Under the pieces are notes generated by a model, which saw only the letters and a list, made by a program, of their open reading frames with translations, was not told the DNA's origin and ran no database searches. Positions 35,810 to 47,100 of a stretch of 64,000 nt of DNA are shown piece by piece. The stretch spans positions 24,225,158 through 24,289,157 of the forward strand of contig OY997653.1 in NCBI GenBank assembly GCA_963921795.1, read 5' to 3'. The DNA comes from Nannobrachium achirus (Eukaryota; Chordata; Actinopteri; Myctophiformes; Myctophidae). Made by a program: the position numbers and the translations under genes. Position 1 is the stretch's first letter, and each line of letters opens with the position of its first letter.

Positions 35810-37825
35810 TCTGTTCTTGAGAGATTATCACTATGATGACTTATTTTATTTCCGTTGTGGTTCTCATTATGTAGGCTATATGACATGATATGACATTAAA
35901 AATCAGCTACCTTCTTAAAGAAAATAAAAACAATATCGCCATCTAGTGTAAATGAGATTAATCACATGATAGCTAGCCTATTTGCAGCTCAAAGCTGCAA
36001 TGCACATTTTGTCATAATACGATTATTATATCAAAATTTTAAAAATAGAATACCAAAATCATACCCCTTTTTTAAATTTTTCTCCTCTTTTCTGCTGTGC
36101 AGCTTGCATAGCATACGCAATGCTGCCACCATCTGGTGGAGCCAGGTTAACATAGGCCACAGCTTACAGCTAGTTTACAGCTGGTTTGTGGCTGGCATTA
36201 TCAAATTAGACGCTCTCGACGTGGTCAGTTCACTTCAGTGAGAAAAGGGAAGAAGAGGAGGTGAAATGTCTGAGGCCGGCTACAGACAAATGTTCCTTAA
36301 TCGAAAGTAAGTACCTAGATTTACTTAAATATAGGCCAAGGCCTACTGTAAGCTTCTTTAGGCTAAAATGTTAAGGTATTTGTAGGCCCACTTTACTTGA
36401 ATAGCCTATTTCCAATTTCATAGTTACAATTATACTCTAGGCTATAGCCTACGGGTTGTTATATCGGATACAACTACTTTTACTCCACTAGGCCTAGATT
36501 TATTTGAACACTTTAGTTAGGTCTGACTACAAGTTACTTTGGAGATTTGGATTATTATTACAAAACATAGCCTATAGACACTACTTCAGCCATATATCAA
36601 TTTTGCCTATATCCTCTAGTCTACTGGCATGAAACCGCTCCATTCCCATTGAAATACATTGGCGGAATGGGGAATCAACTCTCATAGAGTCATATAGGTA
36701 GCACTTTGGTGTGACTGTGCCCTTAGTGCACGTTCAGTCACCAATATGGTTGCCAGCTGTAAGGGGATTCCTGCCAATGCATTTCAATGAGAATGGGGGA
36801 TTTTTGAGAAACCTGCCATTTGTGGATTTCTCCAAAAATGGAAATTGGAAAAACTCAAGTATAGGCCTCAAAATTGTTCTTAAAGGGGTACTGTCACCTA
36901 AAGGTGTACTGTCACCTTAAGAAATCATCTTAAAATATGAGTTAATATTTTTATGATGTCATTGTGGGAATGCGCAATTATAAGCCAATCAAATTAATTG
37001 ACTGTACTTGGACTACTTACTGTACTGGTCAGCTGTTGTTGGGGGGCGACGACACTGCGACATGAGTTTCGGACTATTTCAGAGCTTTTTCAGAGAGACC
37101 ACGTGACCTACTGTATCATACTATTATAATTTTGGGGCGTGTCAGCGGGCCTTTAAGTAAAGGAGACTTCAATAATTCAAATTAGGTGAACTTATCCTTT
37201 AAGTAAATGTTCTTAGTTACTTTACACCACTGCCCATGTGTTGCAGAGGTCTGACATATCTGTTTGAGTGAGGTTTTGGCACTAACTATAAGCTGGTTGT
37301 GCATTTGGTGATGCAGATTATAGACAACAAATATTTGCTTTGTTTGAGCACTGGGGGGCATGTAGTTCTGTAGGCCCATGGATTAATGATTTAGAGCTCA
37401 TTGATTTAGAATAGGCTAAATATTACACATAGGAGAGCAATGTAAAGTAACTAAGCACATTTAGGCCTACTGCAATTTTGAGGCATTAATTAGCTTTCTT
37501 CCCTAATTTTCCATACTTTTACTTTTACTCAACAAGCTACTTCTCAGAGACAAATGTTGTACATTACTGCAACTGTTTGAACTAGTTAGTTGTAACAGGG
37601 TTGAACCAATATTTGATTTTATGGGGGAGCTAGAAAATCAGGCAATTGAAAGAAAACATATTTTTTTAAATTCAATTCCTACTGAAAATCAAATTATACT
37701 TTAGTCCCCCGACCTCTCCAGCTCTTTAATAAAGAGAAAATGCATTTTCAGGTGGGTCACCAATTTCATCAATCACAGAACACCAACGTGGAGCTAACCC
37801 GCTTCTACATCTGGCTTTGTGTGTA
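35810..37825. other. Gene-free stretch with AAGTAACT-type repeat fragments
   Basis: Fragments of the AAGTAACT repeat lie near 36420-36600, 37185-37235 and 37440-37620. A speculative first-exon-like ATG followed by GTAAGT (36266-36308) is discussed under findings. No supportable gene. Confidence 0.4.
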
Positions 37826-37829
37826 TAGG

Positions 37830-38050
37830 CGCTTTTCCACTGCAAGGTGGAACCAGAACTTTCAGGAACCAGAACCTATTTTTTTGGTTCTGGTTTTGTT
37901 TCCATTGCGAACGGCCCGGTTCCATACAAGGTTCCTGGAACCTCCTGGAACCTTTTTTCGGTCCTGCTCCTGAGGTAGAACTAAACTTGAGTTCTGGGAA
38001 CCTATGGGCGGGGCTAGCAGCGCTACTGCTCTTGATTGGTTGAGCGGAGA
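37830..38050. mobile_element. Possible Harbinger-like element end
   Basis: GGCGCTTTTCCACTGCAAGG, GGAACCAGAACC-type tracts and GGTTCCTGGAACC, followed by a GATTGGTTGAGCGGAG stretch, resemble the 5' part of teleost PIF/Harbinger-type elements. The other end was not found. Confidence 0.3.
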
Positions 38051-38366
38051 CAGTGGGAGACTACGCCGAGGAGAACTGGGAGAAATCTCTCACAACACAA
38101 CCCCGTCATTTTTTAAATCCTATTCCGACAGACAGAAACACTGAAACACTATGGACGCGACGCCAGAAGACAGAAGAAAATATCCAGAAGGAGTTAAAAG
38201 CATCCGTTCTAAATGAAGGAGTTTCAAACAAATTCCGTCGCCGTCGTCTTTCTGAAACGGGCGTCGACTGCATAAGCAAACAGACACGGTGCCAAGCAAA
38301 AATAAAGAAAATGTACGTCGATAGACAGACAACAAACTACAGTGGAGATACGCATTTCATTTCATT

Positions 38367-38369
<3 letters not shown>

Positions 38370-38414
<45 letters not shown>

Positions 38415-38423
38415 ACGCGCGCG

Positions 38424-38468
<45 letters not shown>
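38370..38468. repeat. (TG)n microsatellite
   Basis: Two TG blocks separated by CACGCGCGCGCCG. Confidence 0.95.
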
Positions 38469-38469
<1 letters not shown>

Positions 38470-38476
<7 letters not shown>

Positions 38477-38920
38477 GGAGACGCTTTTTTTCCTCCCTAG
38501 AGCAAAGGCAGCGTACCGACCAAACGCTCAGTAGCCTACAGTATAGCAGCTTGTTTGAACGTTCTATTGTTTTAATTTTTTTTATATTCAGAAAGTAGTA
38601 CCTATTAATATACGTATTTACATACAGCTGTTATTTAAGGCATCCTACTACTTCCACATACTACTTCTTGAAAAAAAAATCAGCTTTACGCAGTTATTAT
38701 TGCTTGTACTTTTCTTTTTACAATCTTTTATACTCTTTTATAACTGTTTCCCCTGTCTGATGTGTGTACATTTTCTACTGTACATAATATTGTGCGTGTT
38801 TTCAGGGAGTCCACGCAGTTTCAGCAGGAACTGCTTTTCTAGTTCACCATACCTCGTCGTTCATACTTTCACAACAACTCTAAGAATTTAAAGGAAATTA
38901 AACTTTACAACGTTGAATAT
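38470..38920. other. Gene-free stretch
   Basis: Nothing recognised. Confidence 0.4.
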
Positions 38921-38921
38921 A

Positions 38922-39194
38922 GGTAAATGGTAAATTTATATAGCGCTTTAATCCAAAGCGCTTTACAGAGATTGTGCTTTACATTCACCCATTCACGCAC
39001 ACATTCATACACCGGTGGCGGAGGAAACCATGCAAGGCACCAACCTGCTCACCGGGAGCAATGTGGGGTTCAGAGTCTTGCCCAAGGACCATTCGACATT
39101 AACTCAGGGGGAGCCCGGATTCGAACTGGGAACCCTTCGGGAATCCTTCGTGCTCTAATAACGGTTTCTCTACCCCTGAGCTATATGCCGCCCC
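38922..39194 (-). mobile_element. tRNA-related SINE/retroposon, minus strand
   Basis: Read on the minus strand, the head GGGGCGGCATATAGCTCAGG continues with an A box TAGCTCAGGGGTAGAG (complement of 39169-39184), then AGTTCGAATCC as B box (complement of 39117-39127). The body contains sequence complementary to CATTCACCCATTCACGCACA and TATAGCGCTTTAATCCAAAG, a widespread teleost repeat tail. Probably inactive. Confidence 0.65.
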
Positions 39195-39199
39195 TGCAT

Positions 39200-39550
39200 A
39201 GGTGTAGTGGTTAGTGAGATTATCCATGGACACACACAAAAACAATCTCAACCCTGACTTTAGCCGAACAGAGTTAACAAAGTTTAGTGGGTTATGACAA
39301 AACCGGCGTTGGGTTCCTTCCTAACAGACACACAGCCAGTAGTACTAGGGTGGGCATAAAGAAATGTCAGGTGGGCGACCCTCAAGACAAGTTATTTTCT
39401 GTGTAAGCAATCTGTGTAAGCAATCGCTGCTGGTTTAAACAAAGTGAAATGAACACAATCATACCTTTTGTTCTGATCCAGGACTTAGAAGGTTTGTTTA
39501 TGCATTCGAGTGAGTGATTTTTGAAGCGGTGAAAGCTGCTTCCAATGAGT
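39200..39550. other. Gene-free stretch
   Basis: Nothing recognised. Confidence 0.4.
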
Positions 39551-39554
39551 GGCT

Positions 39555-39858
39555 TTGTGTGTCCCACGCCCATATATGGTCATTTCAGTCCAGAATGAAC
39601 AGGATTTTTCAAAAACAAAATGTGTGTTTCATGTCCATATATGGTCATCCCAGTCCAGAATGAACAGGTTTTATCAAAAACAAAATGTCTGTCACCTCAT
39701 GTCCATATATGGTCATTCCAGTCCAGAATGAACAGGTTTTATCAGTCCCGTACGTCCAGAATATCATTCCAGAATGAATAGGGTTTTTCAAAAAACAAAA
39801 TGTGTGTCCCATCATGTCCATATATGGTCATATCAGTCCAGAATGAACAGGTTTTATC
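39555..39858. repeat. Minisatellite with four perfect CArG boxes
   Basis: About four and a half units of roughly 65-70 bp share GTCCAGAATGAACAGG and TTTTTCAAAAACAAAATG. Four units hold the exact decamer CCATATATGG (39570-39579, 39635-39644, 39703-39712, 39818-39827), a full match to the SRF-binding CArG consensus. It lies 0.5-0.8 kb upstream of the TATA box of the FAM177A-type gene. Confidence 0.8.
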
Positions 39859-39859
39859 T

Positions 39860-40340
39860 GTCCCGTCCCGTCCGTCCGTCCGTACGTACGTACGTACGTG
39901 TGTAGTGCCCGTCCCGGTCTGATGATTGGATACTTTGAGGATTGGTCAAGCTTCACATGACAATTCGGCCCTCCAGATAAAATCATTAATTAATTCAGAA
40001 TATAAAGAATGTATAGATCACAGAGTTCATAACTCTAGAACACATAGAATAAAAGTTCACCGCTTCACTTCGAACCGAGGTTTGATTTTTTACTAGCAGT
40101 GAGCCGCTGCTAAATGTTTCTGTGTGTTTATTTTGCGACAGCCCGTCACAGTCCCTCTCAGTCTACTGAGAGACACTACTTTAGTGGTGCGTGTTCAGGT
40201 GGGTCTAAAATGCTGCTCACGGTGTCCACCCATTCAAAATGAATAAATGTTAGATTGTTAAAAAAATATATATATATTTTTAAATTTTTATTTTTTCCCC
40301 AATTTTGCCCACCCCTGCCCCCCCTATGATCGGCCCTGGT
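39860..40340. other. Gene-free stretch upstream of the FAM177A-type gene
   Basis: A (CGTA)n tract (about 39877-39899) and the motif ATTGGTCAAGCTTCA (39941-39955) are present. Nothing else is recognised. Confidence 0.4.
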
Positions 40341-40346
40341 TCCTAA

Positions 40347-40380
40347 TGACGTAACCGCTCAACACCATACAGTATATAAG
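40347..40380 (+). promoter_or_regulatory. Core promoter of the FAM177A-type gene
   Basis: TATATAAG at 40373-40380 is a strong TATA box about 130 bp before the start codon. TGACGTAA (40347-40354), a CRE/ATF-type site, lies 18 bp upstream. Together they suggest initiation near 40405-40415 and a short unspliced leader. No splice junction is needed to reach the start codon. Confidence 0.6.
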
Positions 40381-40508
40381 ACACAGAGACAGAGAGACAA
40401 GTCATAGACAAGACAGAGACACCTGTCACATACACAGTGTCAGTTCTTTGGTGTCCTTTCTGGAAAGCGACAGAGACACGTGGGTGACACGAAGACGCAG
40501 CAGCGAAC

Positions 40509-41072
40509 ATGGAGGACGACATATCACTGTCTCTCACCGACTATGATGGTTCGATAAATATGGATGCCGTGAAGCTAGACGATATGGAAGAGAGAGCGAG
40601 GGACCAACAGGGGAGCACACAGCAACAGCAGAAAGGTAGGGTGAAAGTTCCCCGTAGAATCATCCATTTTGTCAGCGGGGAGACGATGGAGGAGTACAGC
40701 ACAGATGAGGAGGAAGAGGACTTACCCGAGATCAAACCTCCCCCGCCAAAGAACGTGGGTCCCTACGTCTGGTTCCACCTTTCCAAAGCCACCCTCTCTG
40801 TCTGCGACTACATGGGAGAGAAGTTCGCCGACCTCTTGGGCTTATCGTCGGCCAAGTATCAGTATGCCATCGATCAACATGACAGGCAGAAGAAGAAGGA
40901 AGAGGAGGAGGAGAGGAAGCGGAAGGAGGACCAGTTGCCAGAAGAGTCGGAGCGATACATCATCGACCAATTGCGTTCCGAAGAATATTGGGACGAGCGA
41001 ATCACCATCCCGGATGTGTCGGATGCCCCCCCTCCCTACACTGATTTGACACATGAAATGGCGAATTTGTAA
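40509..41072 (+). CDS. FAM177A1-like protein, single exon
   Basis: A 187-residue protein of the FAM177 family. FAM177A1 is a Golgi-associated protein reported to partner VPS13B; its biochemical role is not settled. The family signature is clear: VPRRIIHFVSGETMEEYSTD (about residues 48-67), then GPYVWFHLSKATLSVCDYMG, LLGLSSAKYQYAIDQHDRQK and a Lys/Glu-rich coiled coil (about 128-150). The C-terminus differs from the mammalian protein and carries a PPPY motif (174-177), a possible WW-domain ligand. The mammalian gene has several exons; here the whole domain is read without an intron, from a TATA promoter, so a retrocopy that gained a promoter is likely. The frame is intact. A 41-bp stretch of its leader is repeated at 41860-41900. 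Its neighbours on the minus strand are VPS13A-like genes. Confidence 0.85.
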   Translation: MEDDISLSLTDYDGSINMDAVKLDDMEERARDQQGSTQQQQKGRVKVPRRIIHFVSGETMEEYSTDEEEEDLPEIKPPPPKNVGPYVWFHLSKATLSVCDYMGEKFADLLGLSSAKYQYAIDQHDRQKKKEEEEERKRKEDQLPEESERYIIDQLRSEEYWDERITIPDVSDAPPPYTDLTHEMANL

Positions 41073-41206
41073 GCTGTTCTTACTAATAGAATATGCACAT
41101 CACTTTGAGGTGCTGGGTTGGAAAGTAACATGAAGAAAAAAGAACTAGACTGCACTCTGTCGAGGTGCCAACTTGCGTCTTGTTCACTCGTGTTCATATA
41201 TGGCCT

Positions 41207-41389
41207 ACTTGTGTGCCAGCAGAGCGTGTAAGTACTGCGATCGTTGATGGGTATGTGACGACACTTGTTGGTTGGTGGTGAGGTCTCCGAGAACGCTGCT
41301 CCCTCATTGGCTAAAGGCCCGGCCTTTGTACTGTAGGCCGGAAGATGACGGCACCGAACGCAGTACTTGTGCGCTCTGCTTGCGCAAGT
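41207..41389. mobile_element. MITE with ACTTGTG…GCAGAGCG ends
   Basis: ACTTGTGTGCCAGCAGAGCG at the left and its inverse CGCTCTGCTTGCGCAAGT at the right, each followed inward by GTACTGCG-type sequence, form terminal repeats of about 35 bp. The interior is shared, in opposite orientation, with the element at 53921-54110. Confidence 0.7.
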
Positions 41390-41859
41390 AATAAGAATGA
41401 AGAACAGCTCCCACCCGTCAGCTTTGGGATCCCTGCCACTGTCACAGCGACCTAAAGCACTGGTTCTCAACGTCAGGCCTGGCGGTTCAGGTGGACCGTC
41501 ACAGATCCGTAAGCTCTGAGAGCGTACAATGGGTCACAGAGATTACCCAACCTACACTGTAAAATTCTCAATGTAACTCTGAGATTGTACAAATTTCTTT
41601 CCATTTGTGGGAGTTACAGACTTGTAAGCACCCATGGTGGTTTCCAGACCCCACGTTGAGCACCTAGTGACCTAAAATCACTAAAAAGAAGACATCATTC
41701 AGACTTATTGACTAAAAGTTGTCAAATCAACACAACCTGGGATCTTATTTATTTATTTTTTGCTGTGGAGTGAGGGACGAGTGATGGAATTATTGTTTGT
41801 TTGCTTGACAACTGTTAAAACAGCCATGTGTCGTAAATCAGTTGATAGTGCCTTGTTGT

Positions 41860-41900
41860 TTTGGTGTCCTTTCTGGCAAGCGACAGAGACGTGTGGGTGC
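41860..41900 (+). repeat. Direct repeat of the FAM177A leader
   Basis: TTTGGTGTCCTTTCTGGCAA and GCGACAGAGAC match 40447-40487 in the presumed 5' leader, 38 of 41 positions. No coding sequence follows it here. Confidence 0.75.
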
Positions 41901-42487
41901 AGCATCCATTACATCCGATTACAATTAGTTAACGATTATTTTGTATACCCTCTTTTTTACATTGTCCTCATAGTTCTCTGACAAAAAATTTAAAACTTTT
42001 AATCGCACATCGATATTTGACCTGAGAAGCATTTCTTTTCAAGTAAAACACATTATGTTGTACGAGTGAATCAACAAGTGAGTTTTTTAAATCTAAATTT
42101 CGCATCCACTGTGCCAAGCAAATCGCTCTGATTGGCTACTTCTCCCTTTGCGTTTGTTGTCTCTTGGTTGGTGCATCGGTATGCCCGAAACTGAGTGTGA
42201 TTAAAATGCGTTAATTTTTTTAATCGCAATTAATCAGTTAAAGTCCCAGCCTTAATATACACACAAAGTTGGCACCTTGACAGAGTGCAATTCTAGTTCC
42301 CACTTACCGGTAGTTTAACGTTGAATCCTTTGTTCCCACTCAGTGTGGAATCAGTCTAAAAATGTGGAGTCACTGCAGTCGCGGTTCATGTTTAAACTGT
42401 TGACTATACTCAAACATTTTAATGTCAGGGAGTCAGGCCCTGCATATTTGGCTGCAGGCCCCTTTTGAAAATATTAAAGACTTATCC

Positions 42488-42560
42488 AACATAGCTGATC
42501 TACAAGCTCAAACCCGGCCATGATGTGACACATTATGAGCTTGCAGCTTGGCTATTGAAA
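42488..42560. repeat. Recurrent palindrome, diverged
   Basis: AACATAGCTGATCTACAAGC is mirrored by GAGCTTGCAGCTTGGCTATT around a GC-rich centre. Confidence 0.6.
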
Positions 42561-42728
42561 TATTAAATACCGTAAGTTCCTCATTTTGCTGCACCCCCTG
42601 GAAAAACCCATTATTCTGCGCAAACGTATAATGCCAAACATAGTCCAGTTGTTATATGAAAAACCCTAAAACAAATTGCAATAGTAGCAAACTCAACTGA
42701 TTTTGTATCCTCAATATGTCCTTAATGA

Positions 42729-43191
42729 GGGAAAAAAAATCCCAAGGAATCCCATCAGGGGAAAGTTTTGAAAACGACCCTTCACTATATACTACACTAT
42801 AAAGGAAAAAATGACTCCCAAAAAATCTCCTTTAAGTGGGATGTGAGGGGTCAAACTAGGGGTTTTTAATTATTCTGAATCCATTGCAAGCATTTGTTTT
42901 GCATGAAAAACATTCCTTGGGCTAAAAATGGACCCCAAAAGACTGAAAATCACTAAACCATCGTTTTGAGGGGCCATTTCTTGCCCATGTCTTGAATGTT
43001 TTTCGTGCAAAACAAATGCTTGCAATGGATTCAGAATAATTAAAAACCCCTAGTTTGACCCCTCACATCCCACTTAAAGCAGATTTTTTGGGAGTTATTT
43101 TTTCCTTTATAGTGTAGTGTATAGTAAGTGAAGGTAGGTAGGTCGTTTTCAAAACTTTCCCCTGATGGGATTCCTTGGGACCTTTTTTCCC
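42729..43191. mobile_element. Foldback element with arms of about 210 bp
   Basis: The left arm (42729-42936) and right arm (42969-43191) are close reverse complements, sharing AATCCCATCAGGGGAAAG, GGGATGTGAGGGGTCAAACT and TCCATTGCAAGCATTTGTTT, around a loop of about 32 bp. There is no coding capacity. A transcript would form an almost fully double-stranded hairpin. Confidence 0.85.
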
Positions 43192-43194
43192 ATA

Positions 43195-43680
43195 CAGAGC
43201 TCAGAAGGCTGTTCCAGGACGCTTCATGAACATAAAATGAATAACTTTTTTTATTTACAATAAATCCCTGGTACAATTAAAACAATTTAAGATAGGGGAA
43301 CATGCAGTCGTCACTGTTGGTGCAGCAGCTCAACAATGGCCAAGCTATCATTTGTCGCCTTCAACCAATCAAAACTATCATCCTGGGTTTGGGACAGGTC
43401 AGCTCAGCTCAGTGCTCTACACCAAGCAATGGCCGTTGTTGAGCAAATTACTATCTTCGTCACATCCACATCTTTCTTTCACTCCTCCCTCATGCCACAG
43501 AAGAAAAAAAACATCTCTCCCTTTGTTCATCATTCCAAGGAGGCTGGTTTGGACATAAACAAAAAGTACCTGTGTCCCAAATATGTACTCCCTCGCTATA
43601 GCTTATACTTTACAGCTTTCTGCAGGAGGTAGTAGTACTTTAGTAGATACTCGTTCTTAAAAGGTCTTTCCTCCCTCCAT
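43195..43680. other. Gene-free stretch
   Basis: Nothing recognised; the 98-codon frame at 43336-43632 has no recognisable domain. Confidence 0.4.
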
Positions 43681-43685
43681 CTTTC

Positions 43686-43745
43686 TTGTCCTGTCCTGTC
43701 CTGTCCTGTCCTGTCCTGTCCTGTCCTGTCCTGTCCTGTCCTGTC
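43686..43745. repeat. (CTGTC)n microsatellite
   Basis: Twelve perfect CTGTC pentamers. Confidence 0.95.
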
Positions 43746-44019
43746 ATGCATCCTGTCTCTTCCTTCATCAATAAATAGTGTAAACATCTGCGTGGCCTTC
43801 TTTAGTTCACGCGTTCCCAGAATTGGGTTCGCTGGGTCTAATGGACATGGCTTCTAAAATAGCAATCAGAAAAGTAGGTATATTGGCACAAAAAAATTTC
43901 AATTTAAATGAAAGAAAGGTAAAAGCATGACTGCCTTAGACCTTTTATGGCTATATACTCCTTTATAGACTGCATATCTTTGGTTCGCATTTCCGGAAGG
44001 TGGAATAAATATTTCCCAT

Positions 44020-44121
44020 AGCTTCGTTTGATTGGCTCAGAAAATTTGAACTGGAAACACAGGATACCTTCATGTACATTTCCAGTTCAAATTTGCTGCT
44101 GAGCCATCAAAGAACAAAGCT
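44020..44121 (-). repeat. Inverted repeat just after the stop of the first VPS13A-like gene
   Basis: AGCTTCGTTTGATTGGCTCA with AAATTTGAACTGGAAA (44020-44057) pairs imperfectly with TTTCCAGTTCAAATTTG … GAGCCATCAAAG (44079-44121). It would make a long stem-loop in the 3' UTR, starting 5 bp after the stop codon. No AATAAA was found close by on this strand. Confidence 0.7.
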
Positions 44122-44126
44122 AATCT

Positions 44127-47100
44127 TCAGGAGTCAGGTTCTTGCTTCCTTGCTTCCTCCAATTTAGCAAGAAACCACTGTGCTATCTCTGGAGTTTGGA
44201 AATGAATAATCTTGCCAAATCCTTCCTCTTCGCGACGGATGACATCTGTATGATGTTTGACTCTCTCTGCAGCCTCGATGCGAACGCACTGGCCCTCGAT
44301 TAAATGGGGTTCCTTGGTGAACTCATTGAACAGATACTGCCACATACAGGTCATTTGGCCATATGAACGCTTGGTCACAAATAAGATACTGCTCTTGGTA
44401 ATGATGAGGAAGTTGGAGTCATTGATCTTGGCATGAGCATGGTATATATAGTCTGCAAAACGTCCGTTCTCAATTACCCGAAGAATCTGTCTGCCGATAA
44501 TCTCTGCCTCCTTATACGGTTGTATGACCCCATGCTCGTGGATGAAGCGAGGAGGACGCAGAGACTCAAGGTCCTGTGAAGTCCCTGCCACCTTCGTGAT
44601 CCCTTGGAGGGTACTTCTGAAAACATCGACAACACCTCCTGTAGGTTTGGCCACCAATCCCACCAGACCCTTCACACAACCCTTACAGAAGCCTGTCACA
44701 CCACCTTTCCGAGCACCTTCTATAGGTTTGGTGAAAACACCTGTGACCCCACCGACAACACTTGACATCAGTGCGTTTCCAGTTCTGGAGATCTTCTCTG
44801 CCCGGCTGGTCTGTTGATCCTTCATTTTCTCTAGTCTCTCCTGCTGGTACTCGTCATCCATCGTTATGACAGCAAGACCTTTTGCCGCAACACCCGCTAT
44901 CCTGGACCCTGACCCGATTATGCCCTCTACAGCACCGCTGAACAGAGCCTTTGCTCCATAAGCCAAACCTTCGAAAAATTCCTCAGGCCCCTGGGTGGCT
45001 CCCTGATAGGACTCATGGATAAAAGTCCCCACTCCTTCCTTCATAACCCTTATTAACCTATTGGGATTACCCAGCACATCAAGACCGAACACCAACACAT
45101 ACGTTTGTCTGATGGCCTGCTTGACATAATGATTTCTAACTTCTATTTGGAGCTGCTGTGTTGTGCAGAACTGGAAGGTCATCTCAAAGCAGTTCAGTGT
45201 GAAGACAACGTCCTGTATGTCAGTGAGTGTGGCTCCTATACTCTTCAGAAGCAGTTTGAGGGACTCAATGGGGATAAGTTCTGTATCTCTCTCATCCTTT
45301 TGACCATCCTCTCCACCCGCACTAAGAGTGAAACTCAGGTGCAATTTTATCTCGGAGATGTGGAAGTATTCATAGAGGCTGACAGGTGAGGTGTCTGTAG
45401 CTGAGATGTGATCAAGTTCTGCCAATGTGTACTGTAAGTCTTTGTCAAACAACTCCACCTCCTCCTGTTCTGAGGTTGTGATACTGGTGTTCTCAGGTGT
45501 GAACAGATCTACGATGGCATTGAGGAAACCCAGGTCCAGCTTCAGACACATCTCCTGGATCAACACCTTGAAGTACTTGATGCGAGAGATATTAGAGTGT
45601 CCTGCTGCTCTGGTAACAATGAAGATATCTGCCAGGGGTTTAGGTGTAGAGTCCTTTGTGATGGACTTGGGCAGTTTGATTGGATAGAACACATAGGGAA
45701 AGATGGCTACTGGCAGCTGATTCTGGATTTGTACACGGTTGATTGTGATGCGGTAGGAGCTCTGTTGTGGGGAGATGCTGTACTGCACATTCACCCCAGG
45801 CCGGAAGTTCCTCTTGAGCTGAGCCTTGAATGGTTTTAACACAATCATATCCCTGCCATCGGGAGTCAGAGAAACCTGGTATTTCTTCCCCAAAGTAACT
45901 ATAGTTTTATCTATGGGCTCACGCTTTATATACTCTCTGAAGCTTTTTTCCAGCAACCTTGCCATTTTACCACTCAGTGACTTCCATCTGGAGTTCTTGT
46001 TCGTCCTGAACTCCCACACCACATCAGAACTTGTAACCCCGATGAAACAGACCTCCTGGCTGGTAGTGTTATTTACCAGAGACAAGCTTACATTTCGGAG
46101 AGACATAATAATTGCTGTCACAGACTGAGCTGTCTCTGTCTTGCATAGTAACTTGTAGATCTGAAGCTCTCCTGTAAAGAGCACCACCCGTTGGAGGCCT
46201 TCATAGAAGGAGATCACAAAAAGCTTTCCCTCTTCATTCATATCCACACGTAGATCTCCCTCACTCCTCAGATTGTCTTCGTACTTGCCACATATCCAGT
46301 GTAGCTTTCTAGACCCAGTGGGCTCAGTCCACGTGTAATAAACAGCTTTACCTGGCTCCAACTCTTCTTTCTCCTCCAGTGAGCTCTGGTAGAACTGTAG
46401 AACCTGGTCCTTGGTATGGTTGAGGATAAGGAAGGGAGCAGCACCGTCATAGTAGTCAGAGAATTGAATCACAGTCGAGTGCTCTGACAGGTTCACATCC
46501 ACTGTGATCCCACCCAGAGGCTTGTCAAGACGGAGCAATAAGCAGTTCTCTGGCCGTGTAAAGTCAATGGTCTGAGGAGGAGATTCACAACCTTCAACTT
46601 TGATATTCAGGTACCTGGTGTCTCGCTCAGGCCAGAATGGAATGGCTGACTGTTTAGGCTGTACCTGGGTCCAGTTCTCCTGTCCCTGCTCACTGATGCA
46701 GATGGTGTGTTTGGTTCTATTGACCAACAGATAGAATGGCATGATGGTCACAATGCATGTCAAACTGAAACTACTGGTGTCGATCTTCACCCCAAGATGG
46801 TAATCTTTGTACTTGCCTTTACATTTAATGTCTCCATAGCTACCGACAGTATCAGGAAAGAATTCTTTTGAAAACTCACTGTCTGAGATCATCACGCACA
46901 CTTTTTTGTTTTTCAGGAACATCCGTTGCTTGAAAGAGAAAAGCAGTGGGGTGTCATAGTCCAGGGGGTGTTTGCAAATTGTATCACCCGCCTTATACTG
47001 CAGGAGCTGGCCTGTCTTGTTCTCCATCCAGTAAGGTGAGTAGATAGCCACTATAGTTTGTTTTGGGTCATATTTGACATGCATCGCTATGTTGAGCTCT

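Larger units (their letters stand above)
41073..42480. other. Gene-free stretch between the FAM177A-type gene and the repeats
   Basis: Holds a small MITE (41207-41389), a MITE end near 41570 and a leader-like direct repeat (41860-41900). No AATAAA was found soon after the FAM177A stop. Confidence 0.4.

Noticed and set aside
38053..38469. 138-codon open frame after the Harbinger-like end
   Set aside because: Its second half is a TG repeat and the first part has no recognisable transposase or Myb-like domain.
39555..39858. CRISPR-like array from regularly spaced repeats
   Set aside because: The sequence is eukaryotic, units are imperfect and contiguous without unique spacers; it is a minisatellite.
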